From Paenibacillus sp. FSL R5-0623 (GTDB taxonomy: Bacteria > Bacillota > Bacilli > Paenibacillales > Paenibacillaceae): 64,000 bases of DNA. Positions within the stretch are counted from its first letter, which is position 1. The number at the start of each line of letters is the position of its first letter. Positions 7,446 to 15,455 of the stretch are shown here, piece after piece. The notes beneath the pieces were generated by a model. That model saw only the letters and a list, made by a program, of their open reading frames with translations. It did not search any database and was not told where the DNA came from. The position numbers and the translations under genes were made by a program. The stretch lies in NCBI RefSeq assembly GCF_037974265.1, contig NZ_CP150233.1:1674001-1738000 (forward strand), written 5' to 3'.

Positions 7446-8834
7446 ATGCGGAACGATTACATTAGCGATGAGTTGTATAAGGAAATATCTGATCTTGCCT
7501 ACCAGGACAACATTACTGCCGGAGCACCGCTTACAGAAGAGGGAGATTATGCACAATGGAAGGTCATTGAACCTGAAGGTGCCGAGCTCCACAATAAAGT
7601 GTCGGGTTTCGATTCCGTCATCCTCCACAACAATCAGACGAATCAGATTGTCATCGGTTACCGCGGAACAGAGCCAGGTGGGAGCTGGCTTGGGAGAGCA
7701 GCCGATTACGAAACAGACGTGTTCGATGTTTTAGGTGGACGCACCAGAGAACTGGAGGATGCCGTAACTGACCCTAATCATCATAACATTTTCAAAAAAA
7801 GCTTTATTCAATCCATTAAGGACGATATCGATTGGGAGAACAATCAATTTCATCAGGCGGAAGTGCTTTATGAACAAGTCAAAGCAAAATATCCCGACTC
7901 CAGTATCTCCCTTACGGGACATTCGCTTGGAGGTGGTTTAGCGCAATACGTGGCAGCACGGCAGGATTTGTCGGCCATGACATACAGTGCTCCGAGTGTA
8001 ACCAATTTGCTGGACGATGCAAGCTTGGCTAAAGTGAACGAGGGTTATTATGATGGAAAAGTGGTGAACATCGTTCAGCCTAACGATTCAGTAGGTGCAG
8101 GAGGACTTTTTGAATATGACAGACATGTTGGCAGCACGTACTACAAAGGCCAGGATTTTGACTCGGCCAATGCGATGTACCAAAACTGGAGGCTGCAATT
8201 CCAGCTCATGGTGCCGATTCGTCCGATGGGGCCCAGCGGTCCGTTAGTCACATATAATTTCCCAATTGATATCGATCTGGACAAGTTTCAGGTAGGTAAT
8301 ATTGTTCGATTGATGGACTCGTTTTCCAAAAAAGAAGGCAAGGGATATCACTCAATGAACCAGTATCAATTTGATGAACAGGGTAACTTGGTGGGTCCAC
8401 TTATCGATCGCGCCACGGGGAAACAAATTGACATCTCACCACGCTGGAATGCTTATCAGGAATCACGGATGGCTTTGTCAAACCTCGTTGGTGGGTTGGT
8501 GGCCCCCTTGATTGCGGCTGCATCCAATGGAAAGTCAGGTCAAGGTGGTGGCACAATCCGACTAACGCCGGAGGAATTGGCACAGGCAGCCAAGGAGATG
8601 CGCTTTAGTTTGAGCGGGTTTTCCAATGATGCACAAGCTTCCATCCGAATGTTCGAGGCTTATACTTCTACAAGTGAAAGCCATTCCTTCACGTCAATCG
8701 CTTACGAAGCTACGGCGACACTGGAACGAATTAACCGTTGGTATCAGGAATCGATCAGCGAGATTGCAGAGTATATTGAACGCAAGCACGAAGATTTCGT
8801 TCAAGCCGACCAGTTCTTAACGGGAGGTAATTGA
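7446..8834 (+). CDS. Lipase-like alpha/beta hydrolase with WXG/LXG-like C-terminus, putative type VII effector
   Basis: A 462-residue protein with no signal peptide. Its N-terminal half is a class 3 lipase-like hydrolase: the block IVIGYRGTEPGG and the nucleophile elbow GHSLGG with Ser160. After a Gly/Pro-rich linker, the last 90 residues are helical and end with EIAEYIERKHEDFVQADQFL, a pattern seen in ESX/LXG-type type VII secretion substrates. A WXG100-like gene follows one base later, which also points to type VII export. AGGAGG lies 5 bases before ATG 7446. The substrate (lipid or ester) is unknown, and no ESX machinery is in the window. Confidence 0.75.
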   Translation: MRNDYISDELYKEISDLAYQDNITAGAPLTEEGDYAQWKVIEPEGAELHNKVSGFDSVILHNNQTNQIVIGYRGTEPGGSWLGRAADYETDVFDVLGGRTRELEDAVTDPNHHNIFKKSFIQSIKDDIDWENNQFHQAEVLYEQVKAKYPDSSISLTGHSLGGGLAQYVAARQDLSAMTYSAPSVTNLLDDASLAKVNEGYYDGKVVNIVQPNDSVGAGGLFEYDRHVGSTYYKGQDFDSANAMYQNWRLQFQLMVPIRPMGPSGPLVTYNFPIDIDLDKFQVGNIVRLMDSFSKKEGKGYHSMNQYQFDEQGNLVGPLIDRATGKQIDISPRWNAYQESRMALSNLVGGLVAPLIAAASNGKSGQGGGTIRLTPEELAQAAKEMRFSLSGFSNDAQASIRMFEAYTSTSESHSFTSIAYEATATLERINRWYQESISEIAEYIERKHEDFVQADQFLTGGN

Positions 8835-8835
8835 C

Positions 8836-9141
8836 ATGGGAAGAATATCGGTATCTTTATCCGATCTGAGAAGAGCCGTTCAGCAATGTGAGCAGTTGCA
8901 GGAGCGCTTAGTGCAGCAGGAGCAGAAGATGCGTTCAATACATAGTAGACTGGAGCAAGATTGGGCAGGAAATGCTGCCACAACGCTAGGATTCAAAATG
9001 CAATCTTTCCTGAACGGGACATCCAGCCGAATGGATGAATTGGAGGCGCATAAAGAAGCATTGCGACGATACATCCACAGGATGGAGGAAGCTGACCGTG
9101 CAGACTTCAAAGACCCGAGGGAGCACAGCATGCTGAGATGA
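8836..9141 (+). CDS. WXG100-like small helical protein
   Basis: A 101-residue protein made of two helices joined at DWAGNAA, which carries the W-x-G turn of WXG100 (ESAT-6-like) proteins. Proteins of this family are small helical dimers exported by type VII secretion, or act as chaperone partners of larger effectors. It starts one base after the lipase-like stop, with GGGAGG upstream, so the two are co-expressed. The C-terminal tail (DPREHSMLR) is charged. The assignment rests on length, helicity and the WAG turn. Confidence 0.7.
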   Translation: MGRISVSLSDLRRAVQQCEQLQERLVQQEQKMRSIHSRLEQDWAGNAATTLGFKMQSFLNGTSSRMDELEAHKEALRRYIHRMEEADRADFKDPREHSMLR

Positions 9142-9151
9142 GATATCCGAA

Positions 9152-9237
9152 CAGTGGCTGAGACCTGGATTGGCTGTTATGCTCTAACAGGTATTAATGG
9201 GATTGTGGATCATTCGCTCAGGCTTTGTTGGCTTGAG
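9152..9237 (+). pseudogene. 3' tail of a siderophore-binding-protein gene
   Basis: The frame reads AETWIGCYALTGINGIVD, closely matching the end of the AraC-binding-protein fusion (ATWIGCYGPTGINGIVD at about 6688-6740). A one-base loss after GATCA shifts the frame; restoring it gives FAQALLA and a stop. Only the last 28 codons remain. It shows that a further binding-protein gene or duplicate was deleted here. Confidence 0.75.
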
Positions 9238-9318
9238 CAGCAGTGCCGGCACAAGCCCATTTGAAGCGAAAGATGGTACGTTCACCTTTTAAAAAGTTGA
9301 TATATCCCAAAAGCATCG

Positions 9319-9361
9319 GAAGGTCGTCGGATTCCCCATGGGATGAAGAACGACTTTTTTT
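9319..9361 (+). terminator. Probable terminator
   Basis: A bulged stem (AGGTCGT with ACGACTT) is followed by seven T residues. It lies between the binding-protein remnant and the recombinase remnant. Confidence 0.45.
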
Positions 9362-9392
9362 GTTTTATTACTATAATGAAAGGTTGCACTGC

Positions 9393-9467
9393 ATAATCGC
9401 ATTCTACGCAACCCTGCATATATTCAGCGTATTCAAAGCCCATTGGATCGATTTGATAAGGGTTTGA
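9393..9467 (+). pseudogene. 3' end of a cassette tyrosine recombinase gene
   Basis: From about 9421 the sequence parallels 23049-23103, the last codons of the recombinase at 22.3-23.1 kb ([10 protein letters not shown] region, sharing CAGCGTATTCAAAGCCC), and ends in a stop. Everything upstream has been lost. The downstream 32-nt block is identical in both places, so this is the head of an older array. Confidence 0.75.
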
Positions 9468-9511
9468 GAAAACTAATAAATTCCCCCTATTCGCCAATTT
9501 CCTTTCGTAAT

Positions 9512-9543
9512 TGTAACAATATGGGTTATCATATACGTAGTTC
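9512..9543 (+). repeat. 32-nt block after the recombinase (attI-like candidate), copy 1
   Basis: Identical over 32 bases to 23151-23182. It contains TGTAACAATATGGG and ends TATACGTAGTTC. In both copies it lies 45-50 bases after the recombinase stop, and the sequences diverge right after GTAGTTC. That is the behaviour expected of a fixed primary attachment site next to variable cassettes. Confidence 0.6.
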
Positions 9544-9565
9544 AGGCACTATTAGGAGGGGATTC

Positions 9566-10171
9566 AATGAAAAAAATATAGCACTAATCATACTAATGGT
9601 TGGATTGATAATAAGCATGTACTTCAACTATCAATTCAAAGCGTACAAAGACAATCAAGACGTTGATTACACGGTTAAACTGAATCATGGAACCGAAATT
9701 GGTATAAAAGAATCAATCTACAATTTAGATAATGTGATCAAAAGCTTAGAGGACAATTCTTCGAAGGAAACAGTCATACACGCATTAGGAAATGTGGCCG
9801 TATCTTTGAAAGTGGGTGAAGAATCATTCGTCTTTCTGAATTCCGACTTCAGGGAAGATCAGTTATCATCAACCAATTTAATCTATAATGTGTTTAGAGA
9901 TATGTATACGCATATAAGAGTAGAAATCATAGACCAAATTTTATCGAATAAGATATCGCTAGAAAAAGAATCGAGAAATCAACTGATTAAGGATATAGGT
10001 GTGCTTAAACAAGATTTGGAGTATGTTGATAGTCAATTTAACGAGGATATTTTGAAAGAACAAAATTCTAAGTGGATTGAAAATAAATGGAAAGAGTTAA
10101 TTGGAGAGATTGTAAATCGAAATACGGATTTTAAGTTATATGAAAGAATGAAAACGAAATACAATTTATAA
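9566..10171 (+). pseudogene. Membrane-anchored protein gene with an early frameshift (first cassette, array 1)
   Basis: AGGAGGGG precedes ATG 9566, but the reading ATG-AAA-AAA-ATA-TAG stops at once. Adding one A to the run of seven restores MKKNIALIILMVGLIISMY and about 200 codons, all open to 10171. The product would have one N-terminal membrane helix and a soluble charged domain with coiled-coil-like segments (KSLEDNSSKETVIHALGNVA). The frame itself is open upstream to 9443, so translation from ATG 9521 is possible but has no ribosome site. I do not recognise the family. It is either a frameshifted gene or a base-calling error. Confidence 0.6.
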
Positions 10172-10189
10172 TGAGTTCGTGAGAGACTA

Positions 10190-10291
10190 TGGATATAGGC
10201 GGATACCCCCGCACCAACTAACTGTGCTCATGCAGCCGCACCCTTTCGGGTGCTTTTAAGCCGGTGGTGGGTTAGCATCTACGAAACGACA
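10190..10291 (+). repeat. Diverged cassette site (array 1, site A)
   Basis: The middle and right half match other sites: TTTTAAGCCGGTG parallels CCTTAAGTCGGTG at the 25.5-kb site, and the end ACGAAACGACAT parallels ACAGGAACGTTAT. It includes the inner hairpin GCACCC-tttc-GGGTGC. The left core is poorly kept. It sits between two cassette genes, in the same orientation as the clear sites. Confidence 0.45.
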
Positions 10292-10315
10292 TCAAACCAT
10301 AAGGAGGCCAATTTC

Positions 10316-10807
10316 GTGATTAGATTGTGTAAAAGCATGGATACGGATGTAATGTATCAGATTATTAATGATGCAGCAAAGGCTTACAAAGGAGTAATTC
10401 CTGACGATAGGTATCATGAACCTTATATGACATTGGAAGAGCTAAAGTGCGAAATGAACGATGGCGTAGTATTTTGGGGGTTTGAAGAAAAAAATCAATT
10501 ATTAGGAGTTATGGGGATTCAAGATAAGGGTGATGTATGTTTAATTAGACACGCATATGTACGAACAAACCAACGGAATAGCGGAATAGGTACGAAGCTT
10601 TTAACTCATATGGTGGCTTTAACAAATAAACCGATCTTAATAGGGACATGGGACTCAGCTGAATGGGCTAAGAAATTTTACTTAAAGAATGGTTTTAAAC
10701 TGGTATCACCTGATGAGAAGAAAAAGCTATTAAATACCTATTGGAATGTTCCAGAAAGACAAATTGAGACCTCTGTAGTCTTATGCGATAGCAAGAGGGC
10801 CACTTGA
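10316..10807 (+). CDS. GNAT-family N-acetyltransferase
   Basis: A 163-residue cytosolic GNAT enzyme. It has the acetyl-CoA-binding motif RTNQRNSGIGTKLL (the Q/R-x-x-G-x-G/A loop) and the final SAEWAKKFYLKNGFKLV segment of the fold. It would transfer an acetyl group from acetyl-CoA to an amine; the substrate is unknown. GTG 10316 is chosen because AAGGAGG lies 9 bases upstream; the longer open frame from 10250 would run through the cassette site. It is the second cassette of array 1, and acetyltransferases are common cargo in integron cassettes. Confidence 0.85.
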   Translation: MIRLCKSMDTDVMYQIINDAAKAYKGVIPDDRYHEPYMTLEELKCEMNDGVVFWGFEEKNQLLGVMGIQDKGDVCLIRHAYVRTNQRNSGIGTKLLTHMVALTNKPILIGTWDSAEWAKKFYLKNGFKLVSPDEKKKLLNTYWNVPERQIETSVVLCDSKRAT

Positions 10808-10855
10808 CAAAATTTCAGAATATACAAGTTCAAATTAAATTAGAAGTGGTTTCGT

Positions 10856-10992
10856 ATAATATCATATTCCCGCGTAGGGGCTTGCGCCCCTTGATCTGCC
10901 CGTAATATTTCTGTGGAATGGATAAGCAGGTACATCCATTCCCTAAGATAAGGGCTATCTAAAGGGGGGCGTCGTGATGCTGGAACATTCCA
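10856..10992 (+). repeat. Cassette site (array 1, site B), core altered
   Basis: The left arm ATAATATCATATTCCCG aligns with ATAACATAATATTCACG. The inner hairpin AGGGGC-ttgc-GCCCCT is followed by TTGATCTGCC, which parallels TTGGTCTGCC of other sites. The right arm GTCGTGATGCTGGAACATTC parallels GTCGTGAATACAGGAACGTT. The GTT core is ATT here, so the site may be dead. Confidence 0.6.
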
Positions 10993-11088
10993 GAAATTAA
11001 TAAATCAAAATTTGAAGAGAGGTTTTTTCCTAAAACCGCTTATGTTTAGTTCTGGACGCTTAAGTGAAAGACTACAAGGAGGGATATT

Positions 11089-11775
11089 ATGAAGCTTTTT
11101 CGTGGAAAAGAAGCCTTAAATTAAGGTACTGATCTTATAAAACCTTCAATATATACGCCTCTTGGAACAATTGAACTTTCACTTGCTGCCTCTGGCGAAT
11201 GTTATCTTCCTACTCACTGTTCTCAGCTCAAACATGGCGGATCACTCTACCAGTATTACTACGACTCGTTTGATTGCGAGTTAGTGCTCTGTAATCTGAA
11301 CCATAATCTTTCTTCACCTCAGGAAGTAGAGGAATGCTGGGGAGCCGTATTTAGAATCAAACCCAATGCATATCATCAGATAAGCACTTGTAGCTTTTCG
11401 GCTTTGTGGAAAGAGGGATACAGCTGGGAAGATTACGGATCTGACACGGGAGAAAATCTTGAAGCTGTCGAATATGAGAATGAACAGTACCGCTTACACA
11501 TAGGAACCCAAGAAGAACCACTGATAATGGGAAAAAGAAAACAAGGTGATAGGACTCCTAAATCTCTTACTTTGAACTCTGCTTTTGAGAAGTGTAGTTT
11601 TGTCTTACATTCTGATCAAGGCATTGAAGTATCTATGACAGAGATTAATTCCCACCAGATATGCTAAGTACATTTTTTAATAGCTTGGAATAGAAAAATA
11701 GAAGAGGATATTTCTACTTGGTTAGCTGTAGACCAGCCTACGAAAGAAATCTTAAAGGGAGAAGATATTTGGTAA
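11089..11775 (+). pseudogene. Cassette gene interrupted by two in-frame TAA codons
   Basis: AAGGAGGG precedes ATG 11089. The frame is protein-like throughout but has TAA at 11122 and again at 11665, and ends at 11773. The middle segment (11125-11664) reads GTDLIKPSIYTPLGTIELSL onward, and after the second TAA the text VHFLIAWNRKIEEDISTWLA continues in the same frame. Both stops could be single C-to-T changes from CAA. I do not recognise the family. It is a decayed gene, unless stop codons are read through, for which there is no evidence. Bases 11776-11890 hold nothing recognisable. Confidence 0.6.
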
Positions 11776-11906
11776 ACTATAAACGAAAATAGTATATAAA
11801 GAACAAGAGATACATCCTTGATCAAGTAGTGGAAGAAGTGTGGTACTTTACATAAAAATAGAGGATAAATTTTGATATACGTCTAAGGTAGAAGGAGAGA
11901 ATGTAA

Positions 11907-12215
11907 TTGAACAACATAAACTCTCATAATTGCAATCTAAATATAAGATATGACCTGCCTGATGAGTTGTGGGCTAAAGTTTCTAAAGTATATGAGCGGA
12001 TGCCAGGGTGGATTGGTTATAAAAGTGGAATTCCGTATTGGTTTGGAACTGAAGAGGATGATGTTTTCATTGAAGCATCCGTTGAGGCAAGTGGATTATC
12101 ATTTTATGCACAGATGGATGATAATGATTGGAATGCATGGATAGAAACATTTAAGTTGGAAGCGTCAAAAGTGTTGGGTTTTGATGTTGGTGAACCCGAA
12201 GATGGATATATGTGA
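11907..12215 (+). CDS. Hypothetical protein, possible immunity-type
   Basis: A 102-residue acidic cytosolic protein (RYDLPDELWAKVSKVYERMP; PEDGYM at the end). The TTG start at 11907 is 7 bases after AAGGAGAG; the ATG at 11901 is followed by a stop. It is rich in Trp and Asp/Glu, a composition common among small toxin-immunity proteins, but I recognise no named family. The next gene overlaps or follows within a few bases, so the two form one unit and probably one cassette. Confidence 0.65.
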   Translation: MNNINSHNCNLNIRYDLPDELWAKVSKVYERMPGWIGYKSGIPYWFGTEEDDVFIEASVEASGLSFYAQMDDNDWNAWIETFKLEASKVLGFDVGEPEDGYM

Positions 12216-12235
12216 TGAAAAAGGAGGATGAACAG

Positions 12236-12715
12236 GTGAATGAATATGGTGTATTACTTGAGTCAAACGGTCGGTATGCTTTGAGGTTTGAACGATTTCT
12301 TCATCATAATCCAGAAGATGTTTTCTTTGTGATCACGAAGCCTAGTTCCTTCGCCCAATGGTATCCTTTCGCAACAGGAGAGATGGATCTGAGAATTGGT
12401 GGCAGGATTGCCTTCGATGATGGTGAAGGAACGACATATGAGGGGACCATTACAGAGTTAGAAAAGCCATATGTATTTGGGTTCCGTGAAGTTGATGATC
12501 TGATTAACATTTCATTGCAGAAAGAAGATAAAGGATGTCGAATGATCTTTACCCATACGTTTAACGATGATTCATGGGCAGTGAACACGGCCGCAGGATG
12601 GCATAGGTGCCTGGATGTATTGGTCCAAATTATCAATGGTAGACCCATTCAGTGGCATGATAACTCAACTGAGCTGCGTGAAATCTATAGTGAATTATTC
12701 AAGATAAAAGATTAA
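12236..12715 (+). CDS. SRPBCC-family protein (AHSA1/START-like)
   Basis: A 159-residue cytosolic protein with the SRPBCC helix-grip fold: FERFLHHNPEDVFFVITKP at the start, WYPFATGEMDLRIGG, then the C-terminal AAGWHRCLDVLVQI helix that closes the hydrophobic pocket. Family members bind lipids or small hydrophobic ligands; the ligand here is unknown. GTG 12236 has AGGAGG 8 bases upstream; the frame also opens at 12212, overlapping the upstream stop. A hairpin beginning ATAAC and ending GTTAT follows. Confidence 0.8.
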   Translation: MNEYGVLLESNGRYALRFERFLHHNPEDVFFVITKPSSFAQWYPFATGEMDLRIGGRIAFDDGEGTTYEGTITELEKPYVFGFREVDDLINISLQKEDKGCRMIFTHTFNDDSWAVNTAAGWHRCLDVLVQIINGRPIQWHDNSTELREIYSELFKIKD

Positions 12716-12739
12716 CAGAATTAAAAAAGTTATTTCAAT

Positions 12740-12782
12740 ATAACACCCTACCTCAACGTTGATCAGCATAGTGGGGTGTTAT
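12740..12782 (+). repeat. Short ATAAC...GTTAT hairpin (terminator or minimal cassette-like site)
   Basis: ATAACACCCTAC pairs with GTGGGGTGTTAT (11 of 12 positions) around a 19-nt loop that holds the palindrome TCAACGTTGA. Its ends match the ATAAC/GTTAT ends of the cassette sites, but it lacks the conserved arms and no U-run follows. Bases 12783-12918 contain only a possible decayed site (TATTCAC near CGTGATAC at about 12852-12869). Confidence 0.45.
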
Positions 12783-12918
12783 CGTGACTAAGGATTCATG
12801 TATATTCTTTCCAATAACGAACGAAGCATTGCAAAAAACAGTATTCACCTACCGTGATACGATAATTAACGATAACTAGCCAAAAGTTATACGAAATTGT
12901 CGAAAGGATTGATGGACG

Positions 12919-13467
12919 TTGATTCAAGGAGAATTAATTTATAAAACAATAGACTCTTTAAAGAAAAGATTAGAAAATAATAAATTACTAGAATTGCAAC
13001 TTCAAGAAGGTTATTTAACTCAAGCTACCTGTCAGTTTAATGAAGCAGCAGATGAAAGTGATTTATTGGAATTCCAAAGGAAGTTAGAGTATAAACTTCC
13101 CAATGATTATATTAACTTTTTGAAGACAACCAATGGTTGCTCATTATTTGATCATCCGCAATACGGTGGAGAATCATATTTATATAAGTGGCAGGATATT
13201 GAAGAATCAACGTACGAGGAACCAACTGTTGGGTACTTAAAGATAGCCTATATATACCAAGATAATATAATAATTGATCTGAAAGCATATAGCCAAGGCT
13301 CAAATAATTACTTAATGGTTAAGGGGCACATAGATCATTTTCATGAGTCGAGGCCCTTGAATATGAACTTCGAGTTGTGGTTCGAACGATTTATTATCAG
13401 TCAGGGAGATAAGTTTTGGGAATGGTCAATATATACGGCAGAAAATTATTATAGATTAAGAGGATAA
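12919..13467 (+). CDS. SMI1/KNR4 family protein
   Basis: A 182-residue cytosolic protein. The block ESDLLEFQRKLEYKLPNDYI followed by NFLKTTNGCSLF is the classic SMI1/KNR4 (SUKH) opening. In bacteria this superfamily is dominated by immunity proteins against polymorphic nuclease toxins, so an immunity role is likely; no toxin gene is adjacent. Start TTG 12919, with only a distant AAGGA, so the exact start is uncertain. It is an orphan gene in a cassette-like position, with a cassite-type right arm just downstream. Confidence 0.8.
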   Translation: MIQGELIYKTIDSLKKRLENNKLLELQLQEGYLTQATCQFNEAADESDLLEFQRKLEYKLPNDYINFLKTTNGCSLFDHPQYGGESYLYKWQDIEESTYEEPTVGYLKIAYIYQDNIIIDLKAYSQGSNNYLMVKGHIDHFHESRPLNMNFELWFERFIISQGDKFWEWSIYTAENYYRLRG

Positions 13468-13477
13468 AATATTGAAG

Positions 13478-13538
13478 GAGATTTCTGAGGAGTACTTTCA
13501 AACTAGAGGGTTCGTGAATACAGGAACGTTATGTGGAA
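13478..13538 (+). repeat. Cassette site (array 1, site C), left half deleted
   Basis: The right arm GGGTTCGTGAATACAGG plus AACGTTATGTGG is intact and matches the consensus. The segment before it (GATTTCTGAGGAGTACTTTC) parallels the inner part of the 24.5-kb site. The left arm and inner hairpin are missing. Confidence 0.65.
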
Positions 13539-13561
13539 TTGTATTGAAAGAGTTAGAGTAG

Positions 13562-13915
13562 GTGAGTCCAGTGGTGGAGAGAAAATTCAAAAGACGTTTT
13601 TTTTATATTGTTCTACTGTCATTTCCATTTGTAGTAGTAGAGAGTTTACTTTTATTAAAATATCCTAACACCGGATTAGGCAGGATTATAAGCTTGCCCA
13701 TGACCTTTATGATGAATGGTGTGATTATTCTGATCTCATCCAGTTTAGTTTATTAATTGCTTAAATACACCAATTTTAAAGTTGTTGGGAGAGTTATTCT
13801 AGGATTAACGATATGTTTAACTCTGATCGTAACAGTATGGTTGTATCCACAGGATTCATCCAAACATATTACAAAAACTATAGTAGAAGATATTAAGAGT
13901 TTATGGATTAAATGA
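13562..13915 (+). pseudogene. Small membrane protein gene with an in-frame TAA
   Basis: The frame from GTG 13562 (or GTG 13571) encodes two or more hydrophobic helices (FFYIVLLSFPFVVVESLLLL). It is broken by TAA at 13754, then continues in the same frame (VVGRVILGLTICLTLIVTVW) to TGA at 13913. As with the gene at 11.1 kb, the stop is one C-to-T change from CAA. Total 117 codons, three predicted membrane segments. I do not recognise the family. It probably was a cassette gene behind site C. Confidence 0.6.
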
Positions 13916-13986
13916 GGAATTCGCTTAGTATATATTTTCTGATTAATTATTATTTCTAAAAAATCCATACATCAATTCTTAAAGAG

Positions 13987-14418
13987 GTGAAACTCCTGAA
14001 AGAGAAAACCAAAGTGATGGCCTATTTTTGTTTATTTGGAGATGAATTCGATCCGAATCATGTAACTTCAATACTTAGAACGGAACCTACCAATACGGCT
14101 TACAAAGGCGACATAATTAACAAAATGCATCGAATAAAAGAAACATCATGGACATTAGGTACGGATTATGAAGAATCATTAGATGTAAATCACCAATTAA
14201 TAAAAGTAGTCGATATGTTAAGAAACAAAGCAAAAGAGATCAATTCGATTCGGATTGAACATCAAATAAGAACAAAATTTTTCATTGTAATAAGAATAGA
14301 AGAGGGGAAAACGCCTGCTCTTTATTTCGATTCTGATTTTATTGAATTCGTTAATATGATTCATGCTGAGATTGATGTGGATTTGTATTCCAATCCATAT
14401 AATGAAGAATTCGAATAA
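13987..14418 (+). CDS. DUF4279 family protein
   Basis: A cytosolic protein of about 140 residues. The opening AYFCLFGDEFDPNHVTSIL and the block ETSWTLGTDYEESLDVNHQL are typical of DUF4279, a family often found as immunity-like or orphan proteins near toxins. The function is unknown. AAAGAGG lies directly before GTG 13987, so the true start may be the downstream CTG 13996 or ATG 14017. It ends 44 bases before a complete cassette site, as expected for a single-gene cassette. Confidence 0.7.
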   Translation: MKLLKEKTKVMAYFCLFGDEFDPNHVTSILRTEPTNTAYKGDIINKMHRIKETSWTLGTDYEESLDVNHQLIKVVDMLRNKAKEINSIRIEHQIRTKFFIVIRIEEGKTPALYFDSDFIEFVNMIHAEIDVDLYSNPYNEEFE

Positions 14419-14461
14419 GAAATGAAGTTCGTAAGACATGGTTAAAGGGAATGGACATGAG

Positions 14462-14553
14462 ATAACATTATATTCATGCTGCGTACATTCGTCTTGGGGT
14501 CGGCAAGAGCCAGACACTTAGCATACATTGGGTTGTGAATACAGAAACGTTAT
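14462..14553 (+). repeat. Complete cassette site (array 1, site D), 92 bp
   Basis: It begins ATAACATTATATTCATGCTG and ends TTGTGAATACAGAAACGTTAT. The arms are complementary over most of 17-20 bases, the right arm being a few bases longer. It has the same length as site at 28571-28662. The 3' flank (ATATGAAACTT) follows the shared pattern. Bases 14554-14761 carry no gene I can identify. Confidence 0.8.
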
Positions 14554-14761
14554 ATGAAACTTTCTGATGAGAGATAATTGATAAATGTATGTATACATAA
14601 TCTGCAGTGAAAGTAGCTATACTTTGATTAAATAAATTAAAGAAAATTTTATTTTGAAGAGAGTATTCTCAAACCTACTAGAAGAGTGAGATTTATGTTG
14701 CTTCAATAGGATGAAATAATAATTAATCTATAGCAGGGATGCGGGAAATCTGAGAATATTT

Positions 14762-15436
14762 TTGAAGTCAATCTACTTATTATCTGCTGTAGGAGTTGGC
14801 ATTGGATGTTATTATTCATTCATATTTTTTATTTTTAATATTGGCGGTGGTTTTATGAGTAATGATAACAAGCCTGCCGCTTTCGGGGTTGCTACTTTGG
14901 CGGTAGTAGGAATAATCGTTTTTTTACTGCTTGGCAGACTCATTTACAATTCCAACTCCTATATTGGCCCAAGTGTTGTAATCATAGTTGTTACCGCTAT
15001 TCTGACTTTGCCAGTTGTGGATGTGGCTTATAATGTGATTGATACTTATCAAACACACCGCGCGAAGCCTTATGTGGAAAGTTATATGAATGACTTAAAA
15101 ACAGGTTTTGTTGATAAAATAGCACCACTGGAATTTGATTATAACGAAAGCAAGACTGAAACTCTTCGTTACTGGAGTAATAATGGACATGATATTTGGA
15201 TTAAATTAAGAAAGAAAAATGAAACACTGACATCAGAGGATTTAAATAACGTAATTAATGCCTTACCTTCAGCTAAGTATAAAGTAAGAGTATTTATATA
15301 TTATAAGAGCTTTAAAGAGTATCCAAACGATCAGTATTTTATTGATTTTTCGATTCGAAATAGCCCAACTGTTCCACCATATTGTAATTCAGATGACTTT
15401 GAACATAATCTATGTGATTTTGTAATAGGAAAATAA
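14762..15436 (+). CDS. Hypothetical integral membrane protein
   Basis: A 224-residue protein with three hydrophobic helices in the first 95 residues (YLLSAVGVGIGCYYSFIFF; ATLAVVGIIVFLLLGRLIY; IGPSVVIIVVTAILTLP), followed by a soluble C-terminal domain with two late Cys residues. I do not recognise the family. The TTG 14762 start lacks a strong ribosome site; ATG 14852 lies within the first loop and would remove the first helix. A lipoprotein gene follows 19 bases later, so they probably act together at the cell surface. Confidence 0.65.
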   Translation: MKSIYLLSAVGVGIGCYYSFIFFIFNIGGGFMSNDNKPAAFGVATLAVVGIIVFLLLGRLIYNSNSYIGPSVVIIVVTAILTLPVVDVAYNVIDTYQTHRAKPYVESYMNDLKTGFVDKIAPLEFDYNESKTETLRYWSNNGHDIWIKLRKKNETLTSEDLNNVINALPSAKYKVRVFIYYKSFKEYPNDQYFIDFSIRNSPTVPPYCNSDDFEHNLCDFVIGK

Positions 15437-15455
15437 ATCTAAAGGAGTTTCCAAA

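Noticed and set aside
9443..9565. N-terminal extension of the first array 1 gene
   Set aside because: It would translate the recombinase tail and the 32-nt block; the real ribosome site lies before ATG 9566.
12740..12782. Counting the ATAAC...GTTAT hairpin as a full cassette site
   Set aside because: It lacks the conserved arms and inner hairpin; chance or a terminator is equally likely.
11089..13915. Recoded TAA (genetic code change) in the array
   Set aside because: All other genes of the window use TAA as a normal stop; decay is simpler.
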